64,000 nt of DNA from Pseudomonadota bacterium (lineage in GTDB: Bacteria; Pseudomonadota; Gammaproteobacteria; Ga0077536), in NCBI GenBank assembly GCA_016719885.1, contig JADJYF010000012.1:172609-236608 (forward strand), given 5' to 3'. Positions within the stretch are counted from its first letter, which is position 1, and every line of letters begins with the position of its first letter. The notes beneath the pieces were generated by a model that was not told the origin of the DNA, did no database searches, and saw nothing but the letters and a program-made list of their open reading frames with translations. This document shows, piece after piece, positions 44,393 to 51,776 of the stretch. The position numbers and the translations under genes were made by a program.

Positions 44393-44800
44393 TCAGGGCA
44401 ATACGGTCGTGCAGCGCGAAGTGCAGCGCGCGATCTGGTTCTTGAGGCGCGTGTACAGCGTGTCGCAGGCGCCGCGCTTCGATTCGCACAGCACGCGCGT
44501 CACCAGGGTCGGGTTGCCGTTCTTGAACACGATGTCGCGGCGCACGAGGGTCGGGTAGGCCGGATGCCCCTTGGGCGCGAAGGTCCAGGTGGTGAAGTCA
44601 TCGCCGGCTTCGTCGGTGATGATGGTCCAGCCGCCGTGGTCGGCGGTCGCGACGGCCGGCTTGGCGCTGAGCGCCTTGCGCGCGGCGCCGACCGACGCGT
44701 AGCCGATGCCGCTGACGGTGGTCTGGGCGGCGAGCAGGGCCGGCGCGAGGCTGGCGGCAAGCGCGAGCATCAGCAAGGAATGACGGACGTGATGGCGCAT
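44393..44800 (-). CDS. Small secreted protein, unknown function
   Basis: A 135-residue protein with a signal peptide (SLLMLALAASLAPALLAAQ). The mature part has GGWTIITDEAGDDFTTWTF, HPAYPTLVRRDIVFKNGN and a C-terminal half with four cysteines (CESKRGACD and CTSRC). No family recognised. ATG at 44800 sits at the signal peptide start. Confidence 0.72.
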   Translation of the reverse strand: MRHHVRHSLLMLALAASLAPALLAAQTTVSGIGYASVGAARKALSAKPAVATADHGGWTIITDEAGDDFTTWTFAPKGHPAYPTLVRRDIVFKNGNPTLVTRVLCESKRGACDTLYTRLKNQIARCTSRCTTVLP

Positions 44801-44858
44801 GACGAACTTCGGCAGGAAAAGCAGGGCAGCGGCCGGCCGTCGGCAAGGATAGCCGCTT

Positions 44859-45509
44859 TCACGCGCGTGGCGGAACGTCGGCCAGCGCCGCGCTCGCCAA
44901 CGCCGCCAGTTGGCGGTCGTGCCATCGCGCCAGCAGCAGCAAGGCAGCGCAGGCGCCAATCAGTGCGCAGAACATGTCCCACTGGGTGTCCCACGGGTCG
45001 CCCTGGGTGCCGAGGAATTGATCGGCGCCCTGGCCGAGGATCATGGCCGCGGCCCATTCGATCAGTTCGTAGCTGGCGCTCACCGCCAGCACGATGGCGA
45101 CGCAGATGAAGGCCAGCATGCGGCTGCCGCGCACGTAGTCGCCGCCCTTCAGGATCTCGCGCGCCACCATCACCGGCACGAAGCCCTGGAACAGGTGGCC
45201 GATGCGATCGTAGGGATTGCGCTCGAGGTGCAGCAGGTGCTGAAGCTCGAAGCCGAGCGGCACCCGCGCATAGGTGTAGGCGCCGCCCAGCATCAACACG
45301 CAGGCGTGCAGGAAAATGAGCACGTAGAGCAGCGTGGTCAGCGGCATGCGGCGACAGGTCCAGGCCAGCAGCGGCAGCGCCAGCATCACCGGCATCACTT
45401 CCATCAGCCAGGTGGCGCGGTCGTAGGGCGCGCTGCCGGACCAGACGAGCAATGCCACCAGCGCCAATGCCGCCGCCGCCAGGCGACGCTCCCGTGTTTC
45501 GCGTGTCAT
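44859..45509 (-). CDS. DUF2238 (YjdF-type) membrane protein
   Basis: A 216-residue protein with about six membrane helices. The family signature GGAYTYARVPLGFE, then NPYDRIGHLFQGFVPVMVAR and ASYELIEWAAAMILGQGADQ and GTQGDPWDTQWDM, identifies DUF2238. Function unknown. ATG 45509 chosen since the first helix follows; an upstream in-frame start exists. Confidence 0.88.
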   Translation of the reverse strand: MTRETRERRLAAAALALVALLVWSGSAPYDRATWLMEVMPVMLALPLLAWTCRRMPLTTLLYVLIFLHACVLMLGGAYTYARVPLGFELQHLLHLERNPYDRIGHLFQGFVPVMVAREILKGGDYVRGSRMLAFICVAIVLAVSASYELIEWAAAMILGQGADQFLGTQGDPWDTQWDMFCALIGACAALLLLARWHDRQLAALASAALADVPPRA

Positions 45510-45540
45510 GACGAGCTGACTCCCAAGCGCCTTGCCAGGT

Positions 45541-46146
45541 TCACGCGCCGCGCGCGTCATGACGCGCCAGCCGATGCTGAAGATGATGTTTCACGTCCGG
45601 CCATTCACTGGCGAGGATGCTGTACATGACAGTGTCGCGCACCGTGCCGTCGCGACGCAGGGCATGATGCCGGATCACGCCGTCGCGCTTGGCGCCCAAG
45701 GCCTCGATGGCGCGCTGCGAACGGAAATTGAAGTTGTCGGTGCGCAGACCCACCACCTTGCATTCCAGCGTTTCGAAAGCATGGCCGAGCAGCAACAGCT
45801 TGCATACGGTGTTCAACGGGCTGCGCTGGCGGCGCTCGGCGTACCAGGTGTAACCAATCTCGACGCGCGAGACGCCGGGGATGATGTCGTGATAGCGCGT
45901 GCTGCCCAGCACGTCGCCGCTGCGCGCGTCGCACACCACCCATGGCAGCATGTGGCCGGCGCGCTGGCCGTCGAGCGCCGTGGCGATGTAGCCATCAACC
46001 TCGGCGGGTTCCGGCACCGAGGTGTACCACAGTTCCCACAGGCGGCCATCGGCGGCGGCGGCGGCGATGCCCGCCGCGTGGGCGGTACCCATCGGCATCA
46101 GCCGCACGTCGCGCATTTCTAGCGTGGTGGGGATCGGAGTCTTCAT
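45541..46146 (-). CDS. GNAT family N-acetyltransferase (RimJ/RimL-like)
   Basis: A 201-residue acetyltransferase. LEMRDVRLMPMGTAHAAG begins the fold, GSTRYHDIIPGVSRVEIGYT and NFRSQRAIEALGAKRDGV are typical of the RimJ/RimL and spermidine-acetyltransferase-like group. It transfers acetyl from acetyl-CoA to an unknown amine. It lies 31 bp upstream of the DUF2238 gene. Confidence 0.88.
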   Translation of the reverse strand: MKTPIPTTLEMRDVRLMPMGTAHAAGIAAAAADGRLWELWYTSVPEPAEVDGYIATALDGQRAGHMLPWVVCDARSGDVLGSTRYHDIIPGVSRVEIGYTWYAERRQRSPLNTVCKLLLLGHAFETLECKVVGLRTDNFNFRSQRAIEALGAKRDGVIRHHALRRDGTVRDTVMYSILASEWPDVKHHLQHRLARHDARGA

Positions 46147-46188
46147 GCTGTGTTTCCTCGCGCGAACGGCACGACGCCCGGCGCTCGT

Positions 46189-46647
46189 TCATTCATAACG
46201 CCTGCCGCGCAGCTCGAGCCAGCCGCCGGGATGTTGGCCGCGCGGGTCTCGATGCGTCCAATGCAGCACGCCGCCGCGTTCGTTCCATTCGTATTCGCCG
46301 GCAAAGCGCACGCGATCGCCGACTTCGAGCGCGTCGAGGCGCGGCGCGAGGTCGATGTTGTGCGCCACCAGCAAGGTGGCGCCCGACGCCAGGCGCAGGA
46401 TGAAACGTTGATGACGGCTGCCGCGCTCGTCGTCGTCCAACAATTTGATCACCTCGCCTTCGCCCTCGATGGCCACATCGCTGCGTCGTGCCGCGAACGC
46501 CGCCGCCACCGCCTGGTCGGCATTGCCGACCGCGACCGCCGGCGCGGAAGAAGCCGGCCCGGGCAGGCGGTCGTGGCCGAAAACATAGGCCAGCACCAGG
46601 GCCAGCGCGATGCTGAGCAGGCGGCTGCCCAAGCGGGAATGTGTCAT
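46189..46647 (-). CDS. DUF3465 protein, membrane-anchored OB-like
   Basis: A 152-residue protein: one N-terminal hydrophobic segment (LLSIALALVLAYVFG), then GEGEVIKLLDDDERGSRHQR, FILRLASGATLLVAHNIDLA, VGDRVRFAGEYEWNERGGVL and HWTHRDPRGQHPGGWLE. This is the DUF3465 pattern, an OB-like fold of unknown role. ATG 46647. Confidence 0.83.
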   Translation of the reverse strand: MTHSRLGSRLLSIALALVLAYVFGHDRLPGPASSAPAVAVGNADQAVAAAFAARRSDVAIEGEGEVIKLLDDDERGSRHQRFILRLASGATLLVAHNIDLAPRLDALEVGDRVRFAGEYEWNERGGVLHWTHRDPRGQHPGGWLELRGRRYE

Positions 46648-46697
46648 CGCAAGTCTGCCTCGGCCGTGCGCCGCGGCGGCACGGCATGGTGCTCCGT

Positions 46698-47129
46698 TCA
46701 AATGGCGGCGCTGCTTTCCGCGTGCCGCTTCAAGCCACGCGCTTCCTGTTCGAGGTAGCGGCGCGTGGTGCGTCCCGCCAGCCACGCGACGGGACGCGCC
46801 AGGATGCCATCGAAGCACAGGCGCAGAGCGACCATGCAGCCGCCATCGCGCGGCGTCAGCGTGTGCTCGGCGCGCAGCTTGAGACCCGGACTCGCCGTGG
46901 TCCAGGAAAAACCCTGGCCCTGACGCCAGTCATCGATCTCCCACACCGCCGGCTTGAGGCGCGGCTGGGTGATGCGCACGCGCATGCCGATGGCGGGCGG
47001 CCCCGGCTCAAGGCATTCCACTGTGCTCATGGTCGGCGTCCAGTTGGGCCAGCGTTCAATGGCGGCCAGCACCGCCCACACCCGCGCCGGCGACGCATCG
47101 ATCATCACCTTCTCACGAAATTCGACCAT
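46698..47129 (-). CDS. SRPBCC/polyketide cyclase-like protein
   Basis: A 143-residue START-like protein: VMIDASPARVWAVLAAIERW is the typical first strand-helix of the SRPBCC fold, followed by EIDDWRQGQGFSWTT and a long C-terminal helix (ARPVAWLAGRTTRRYLEQEA). It likely binds a hydrophobic ligand. ATG 47129. Confidence 0.83.
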   Translation of the reverse strand: MVEFREKVMIDASPARVWAVLAAIERWPNWTPTMSTVECLEPGPPAIGMRVRITQPRLKPAVWEIDDWRQGQGFSWTTASPGLKLRAEHTLTPRDGGCMVALRLCFDGILARPVAWLAGRTTRRYLEQEARGLKRHAESSAAI

Positions 47130-47160
47130 GATGAGGGCCTCCTTCGTGCTTCGAAACGGG

Positions 47161-47580
47161 CTAGGGCGTGGCGCTGCTCGCGGCCTCGGGCGCCGCTTCG
47201 TCACGGCGCCCGGCGGACGGCGGCCGATGCAGGATGATCTCCTCGCCCGGACTGTCGGCGTCGGTGAGCACCAGGCGCTCTTCGCCGATCTCGACGACCT
47301 TGTAGTCGTACTCGACGTCTTCGCAGCAGGTGATGGAGAGGCGGGAGCCGATCAATCGCCATCGCCCGTCCACCGCCGATGGGCGATCGTGCAGCCACGA
47401 ATTGTAGGTGTGCACGCCGTCGTTATCGGCCAGTTCGATGGCTTCGTCGGGACAGTCACCGCTTTCGCACTGCCAATAGCCCAGCAATCCATCGGCCTGC
47501 GGGTCGTCGGCCCAGGCCGGAGACAAGGTCACGAGACCGCCGAGCACCACGCACAGATGGAGTTTCGCTGTTCGCACCAT
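47161..47580 (-). CDS. Small secreted protein, unknown function
   Basis: A 139-residue protein with signal peptide LHLCVVLGGLVTLSPAWA. The mature region starts with GYWQCESGDCPDEAIELADN, contains SITCCEDVEYDYKVVEIGEE, and ends in a Glu/Ala-rich tail. The WxC...C pattern resembles small lipocalin-like periplasmic proteins, but I cannot assign a family. ATG 47580. Confidence 0.7.
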   Translation of the reverse strand: MVRTAKLHLCVVLGGLVTLSPAWADDPQADGLLGYWQCESGDCPDEAIELADNDGVHTYNSWLHDRPSAVDGRWRLIGSRLSITCCEDVEYDYKVVEIGEERLVLTDADSPGEEIILHRPPSAGRRDEAAPEAASSATP

Positions 47581-47690
47581 GGCCACCCTCCGCATCGCTG
47601 CCACCATGGTACCGCACGGCGTCCATGGGCGACGCCGGGTCGTGACCGGGAAACGCCATCATCAACGGTTGACGCCTGGCCTCGTCAGGC

Positions 47691-48140
47691 TCATTCGTGG
47701 CGCACGGGAAAGCGCGCCAGCAGCGCCGCGCACGCCTCGATCAGCGCCTCGAGCTCCGCCTGCTCGAAGGCGAAGCCGAAATCGTGCATCTCCGACTTGT
47801 GGTCGGGCGTGATGCGCACCTTGCCGATGAACTTGTCGCCGGGCACGGCCCACAGTTCCATCTTGAGATTCGGTTCCATGCAGAACAGGCCGGCTTCCTG
47901 AACCTGGCGCGCCGCAAGCTTGGTGCAGCCGTTGTGCAGGGTGACGATTTCGCTGAGGTGCACCAGCGGTCCGGCCACTGTCACGCGAGCGCGGGCACTG
48001 CGATACTCGGCGCGCACCGTCATCCAGTTGCCGTCCCAGTAATCGCTGCGCTCGCCCGGGTGGCGACCATCCACCCACAGGCGCAGGCCCGCGAGCTCAA
48101 GGTCCGGCTTGCTGTCGCGCTCTCGACTTCGTTCATTCAT
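47691..48140 (-). CDS. WapI-like immunity-family protein (tentative)
   Basis: A 149-residue protein. RSDYWDGNWMTVRAEYRS and GLFCMEPNLKMELW resemble the WapI immunity family (the DYWDGNW and EPNL patterns recalled from family members). The C-terminus has FAFEQAELEALIEACAALLA. If correct it is an orphan, since no contact-dependent toxin gene is near. The family call rests on memory of motifs only. ATG 48140. Confidence 0.55.
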   Translation of the reverse strand: MNERSRERDSKPDLELAGLRLWVDGRHPGERSDYWDGNWMTVRAEYRSARARVTVAGPLVHLSEIVTLHNGCTKLAARQVQEAGLFCMEPNLKMELWAVPGDKFIGKVRITPDHKSEMHDFGFAFEQAELEALIEACAALLARFPVRHE

Positions 48141-48191
48141 GGTCACGGGGGGCGGCTGTCGGTCAGGGTTCGATGGTCTCACGATCGCAGC

Positions 48192-48722
48192 CTAGATCGC
48201 CGCGTCGTGCAGGCCGATTTCAAGAAAACGCAGGCGCAGTTCGCTGCGCTGATCGTCCGACGGCGCGGCGCGCAATGCCAGGCGGGCCGCCGCGTCGGCA
48301 GCATCGGCGTCGGCCACGGCGAGCCACGCCTCGGCCGCCACCGCGTGCAATAACCACACGCCGCCCGCGTGCGGGACGAGATGGGGCGCGATGTCGTCCA
48401 GGGCCGTGCGCGCCTCGCCATGTCGCACCAGGAATCCGGCCAGGAAATATCGCGCGACGTTGACGCCGGTCGCGTCACCGTCACCGGCGAGGGCCCGTTC
48501 GCTGGCCAACGCCGCGCGCAGCTGCTGCTCGGCCGCGTGGTGTTTGCCTGCCGCTTCCAGCACCGCCGCCAGCTCGCTGTGATAGTCGGCGCGCGCGGGG
48601 TCATCGACGGGCGCCGCCGCGAGGGCGGCCTGGTACTCGGCTTCGGCCTCGTCGAAACGGTCCTGCTGCCACAGCGCCAAGCCTTCGGCGGCGTGTCGCG
48701 CGGCGGCGCGGCTATCGGGCAT
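48192..48722 (-). CDS. Tetratricopeptide repeat protein
   Basis: A 176-residue helical protein with TPR units (GLALWQQDRFDEAEAEYQAA, YHSELAAVLEAAGKHHAAE, FLAGFLVRHGEARTALDDI). No signal peptide. Its function is presumably binding another protein; the neighbouring secreted-protein gene ends only 9 bp from its ... start side on the same strand, so they may be co-transcribed. Confidence 0.78.
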   Translation of the reverse strand: MPDSRAAARHAAEGLALWQQDRFDEAEAEYQAALAAAPVDDPARADYHSELAAVLEAAGKHHAAEQQLRAALASERALAGDGDATGVNVARYFLAGFLVRHGEARTALDDIAPHLVPHAGGVWLLHAVAAEAWLAVADADAADAAARLALRAAPSDDQRSELRLRFLEIGLHDAAI

Positions 48723-48731
48723 GGGCTCGAC

Positions 48732-49244
48732 TCACGGCGCCGTGCTGCCCCATTTCGCGAGGTCTTCGACGTCCTGCATGATGGGCAGCTTGGTGGCCTT
48801 GGCGAACTCGTCGATGTTCATGCTGCCGACGTCGACCAAGGTCATGGCGTACTTGCACACTTCGTCCTTCGGCCCCTTGCTGAACAACTGCGTGGTGGCG
48901 GCTTCGCCGGTGCGCTGCGCCGAGGCGTAATAGGCGCGCTCCACCGTGTCGCGCGCCTCGGGGTTCTCGATCTCGCGCAGGCGCGCCGCGAGATATTTGC
49001 GTGCCGCATCGAAATAGCGGGCGTTGTCGCGTTGCCATTTGTGCTGGAACTCGGCCGGCGTTTCCTTGCGGCCGATCTCCGCCAGGCAATCGCGGCCGAT
49101 GCGTCCGACAATGAAGTGCTGGGTTTCGATGAAGGTCGACGATGCGTCCCGCGCCTTCGATTCCACCGAATCGGCGCTGGCGTGCTGCGCAGGGGCGAGC
49201 CACAGCGCGAGGGCGGAATAGAGGATGAGGAAATGACGCTTCAT
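48732..49244 (-). CDS. Secreted protein, unknown function
   Basis: A 170-residue protein with signal peptide FLILYSALALWLAPAQHASA. The mature part is helical and charged (FIVGRIGRDCLAEIGRKETP, YFDAARKYLAARLREIENPE, LFSKGPKDEVCKYAMTL) with two cysteines likely to form a disulfide. It resembles DUF-type periplasmic proteins but none is recognised. ATG 49244; an in-frame extension upstream reads as non-coding. Confidence 0.7.
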   Translation of the reverse strand: MKRHFLILYSALALWLAPAQHASADSVESKARDASSTFIETQHFIVGRIGRDCLAEIGRKETPAEFQHKWQRDNARYFDAARKYLAARLREIENPEARDTVERAYYASAQRTGEAATTQLFSKGPKDEVCKYAMTLVDVGSMNIDEFAKATKLPIMQDVEDLAKWGSTAP

Positions 49245-49345
49245 GCGGCGCTCTCCGTGCTGGTTGGTGGCTATCAATGAACAGTGCGCGGAAATGTAAC
49301 CGGGATGTGGACCCGCGCGGCAATGGTACAGGCCAGGCGCGCTAA

Positions 49346-49774
49346 TCATTTTGCGTATTTCCGCAAGGCGTCGGGCGGCAGGCTCCAGGCGTGACCAGCG
49401 AGGGTCGGCGTAGCCGTGGTGAGGTTGGCGAGACGTGTCGAGCATTCCTTGTTGCGCTCCTCTTCCGACAGGTTGCGTAGCGCTTCGGTGGCCGCGAAGC
49501 TGGCATTGATGGTAGGCGCGGTGCCCTCGCGCGTGACGTCGGCGAGCCCCGGGATCGGCATCCGCAGCACTGCCCAGTGCTTGATGGCTCGCGCGTAGAC
49601 CGGCTTCACGGCCGGGTAGGCTGCCGAGCACGCGGCCACGTAGCCGATGTTCTCGAGCACCAGGGTGCGCACACAAGCATCGATGTCGGCGCCACAGGCG
49701 GGCGCCTCTGCGTGGGCGGGCATCATTGCGCATAGGGTCATCAGCGCCAGGGCCAGGCTCGTGCAGTCAGTCAT
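49346..49774 (-). CDS. Secreted protein, unknown function
   Basis: A 142-residue protein with signal peptide SLALALMTLCAMMPAHA. The mature part has cysteines in ACGADIDACVR, VAACSAAY and NKECSTRL, suggesting two disulfides in the periplasm. General organisation is like that of the preceding secreted protein gene, but sequence similarity is too weak to call them paralogues. ATG 49774. Confidence 0.68.
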   Translation of the reverse strand: MTDCTSLALALMTLCAMMPAHAEAPACGADIDACVRTLVLENIGYVAACSAAYPAVKPVYARAIKHWAVLRMPIPGLADVTREGTAPTINASFAATEALRNLSEEERNKECSTRLANLTTATPTLAGHAWSLPPDALRKYAK

Positions 49775-49871
49775 GCAATGAATCTCGCGGTAAAGGGTGA
49801 CGGTTGGCAAGTCGAGGAAGTCTGGCGTAGACCGGGCCCGGCGACGACGGTTCGCGGCGGTTCACAGCCCG

Positions 49872-50693
49872 TCAGTGACAAGCCGGCTCGCCGGCCAGCA
49901 CTTCGACTTCGACCGGAGCGCCCCACAGCTGCGAAAACACCGTGCGGGCATGTTCGGGCGAGCCGGTGGTGAGGAATATCTCGCGCGGCGGTGACGACGT
50001 CATCGCCGGCAGCGGCGCCTGGTCGACATGGCGCAGCGTGTGGCGCGCAACGGCGTCGGACGACTCGATGATGGTCACCGTCTCGCCCGCCAGTTCGCGA
50101 ATGAGGGGCGCGAGGAACACGTAGTGAGTGCAGCCGAGCACCAGGGTGTCGGCGCCCTTGGCCAATAGCGGCGCAATGAGAGCGCTGAGCGCGCTGCGCG
50201 TGGCGGCGCTGCCGAGTTCGCCGCGTTCGACCAGTTCCACGAGTCCCGGGCAGGGCTGCAACAGCACTTCCACACCGCGCCCGAAGTCGCGGCACAAACG
50301 CGCGACGTTGGCGCTTTCCAAGGTGCGGGTGGTCGCCAGTACGCCGATCACGCCGGAACGGGTATGGGCCACGGCAGGTTTGATGGCCGGCTCCATCGCC
50401 ACCAGCGGCACCGGCAGCTGCGAGCGCAGCTTTTCGACCGCGACCGCGGTGGCGGTATTGCAGGCCACCACGATGACCCCGGCGCCGGCGTCGAGCAAGG
50501 CTTCGGCGATGCGCGCCGCGCGCGCCGCGATGAAGGCCGGCGGCCGTTGCCCGTAGGGTGCGTACAGCGAATCGGCGATGTAGATGAAATCCATCGTCGC
50601 TCGCTGGCGGCGAATGGCTTTCAACACCGACAGGCCGCCGACCCCGGAATCGAACACCCCCACCAGGTGGCCCGCGCTGGAATTGTGCTGCAT
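49872..50693 (-). CDS. murI: Glutamate racemase
   Basis: A 273-residue enzyme making D-glutamate for peptidoglycan. VGVFDSGVGGLSVLKAI carries the conserved DSG loop, VVACNTATAVAV the first catalytic cysteine and LVLGCTHYVFLAP the second. ATG at 50693 begins MQHNSSAGHLVGVFDSG, of normal family form; a longer upstream frame is not needed. Confidence 0.95.
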   Translation of the reverse strand: MQHNSSAGHLVGVFDSGVGGLSVLKAIRRQRATMDFIYIADSLYAPYGQRPPAFIAARAARIAEALLDAGAGVIVVACNTATAVAVEKLRSQLPVPLVAMEPAIKPAVAHTRSGVIGVLATTRTLESANVARLCRDFGRGVEVLLQPCPGLVELVERGELGSAATRSALSALIAPLLAKGADTLVLGCTHYVFLAPLIRELAGETVTIIESSDAVARHTLRHVDQAPLPAMTSSPPREIFLTTGSPEHARTVFSQLWGAPVEVEVLAGEPACH

Positions 50694-50792
50694 GGATCTG
50701 ACTGCGTTATCGGCCGGTGTGCCTCGCCGTCGGCATGCGGCGCTGAGCGTCGGCGAGGCACCGGCCAAGGATAGTGGCAAGGTCGGTCCGCA

Positions 50793-51254
50793 TCAAAGCA
50801 GGATGCGCATCGGCACCATGCTCGAACGTGCAAAGCCGTGCTTCGCGTAGAAGCGCTGGGCGTCGTGATTGTCGTGGTCGGTGAGCAAGGTGATGCGCTT
50901 GCAGCCCGCGCCGCGCGCGGCCACCAGCGCCTCGCCCAGCAGGCGTGAACCGAGTCCCGTGCCTCGAACGCCTGGCGCCACCACCATGTCTTCAAGCAAG
51001 GCCACACGCTCGCCGAGCGCCGTGGACACTGTAAACAGGAGATTGACCATGGCCAATACGCGCTCGTCGGCAGCGGCCAACAGCACCAGCCCCGTGTCGG
51101 GACTCGCAATGATGCGCGTGAGGCCGCGCCGTTGAGCGGGAACATCGGGCCTGAACTCGTGCTCCTGGCCGAACAACACGCTCAGGAGATCCGACAACGC
51201 ATCAACATCGGCCAGTGTCGCGACGCGGATGGTCACTGCGACCGGCAGTGGCAT
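50793..51254 (-). CDS. GNAT family N-acetyltransferase
   Basis: A 153-residue acetyltransferase: VTIRVATLADVDALSDLLSV starts the fold, VALLEDMVVAPGVRGTGLGS is motif A with the acetyl-CoA loop, and DNHDAQRFYAKHGFARSS is motif B. Substrate unknown. ATG at 51254 directly abuts the stop of the small membrane protein gene upstream. Confidence 0.9.
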   Translation of the reverse strand: MPLPVAVTIRVATLADVDALSDLLSVLFGQEHEFRPDVPAQRRGLTRIIASPDTGLVLLAAADERVLAMVNLLFTVSTALGERVALLEDMVVAPGVRGTGLGSRLLGEALVAARGAGCKRITLLTDHDNHDAQRFYAKHGFARSSMVPMRILL

Positions 51255-51524
51255 CTAGCCGTGCCCGCCCGCATCCGCCCGCGAGGCATCCCGCGTGCCC
51301 GGCAGTTTGCGCAGGACGCCAAGCGCCACGGTGAACGCGCACACCGTCAGCGGCAAGCCGACGGCAAACGTGTAATGCAAGGCGTTCCATCCCCACCAAC
51401 TTGCCGGCCGCGTGCCGGGGTTACTGAGCATGTAAGCCAGGATTCCGAACAGGCTAGCACCGGCCGTCAGGCTCATGAGGCCGGCAAGCACTGTCCAAAG
51501 CGTGGTAATGACCGCGGTTCGCAT
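51255..51524 (-). CDS. Small membrane protein
   Basis: An 89-residue protein from ATG 51524 with two or three hydrophobic helices (VITTLWTVLAGLMSLTAG, LFGILAYMLSN, YTFAVGLPLTVCAFTVALGV). No family recognised. It is the last chromosomal-type gene before the IS nest; upstream in-frame sequence to 51572 lacks a clear start. Confidence 0.6.
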   Translation of the reverse strand: MRTAVITTLWTVLAGLMSLTAGASLFGILAYMLSNPGTRPASWWGWNALHYTFAVGLPLTVCAFTVALGVLRKLPGTRDASRADAGGHG

Positions 51525-51601
51525 TCGCCTAGCTGACGGTAATCCGGCGAGGAATTCAATGCTGACGTACAACGCGCGCGTCTGAGGATCGTGAAGGAAA
51601 A

Positions 51602-51776
51602 GGGTTCTTCACCCAACTCAAGTGAAGGCTGCTCGGATCTTGAGGAAGAAGTAGGTGTCACCGTGGAAGCCGTAGGCCATGCGCTTGATGGCTTTGATTT
51701 TGTTATTAATGCCCTCGATGAGGTTGGTGCCTAGGGGGTATCGGCAATGGGCCAGGATGCCGGGCAGATAAGTTCG
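51602..51776 (-). pseudogene. ISL3-family transposase, C-terminal fragment and terminal repeat
   Basis: GGGTTCTTCACCCAACTC (51602-51619) is the outer terminal repeat. The minus strand then encodes the end of an ISL3 transposase (LIEGINNKIKAIKRMAYGF, YFFLKIRAAFT stop at 51618). The coding sequence is broken at 51777 by the IS3-family element and continues at 54399. Removing that element and one TTCG copy restores the frame through HFATKLRTYLPGILAHCRYP. Confidence 0.88.
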
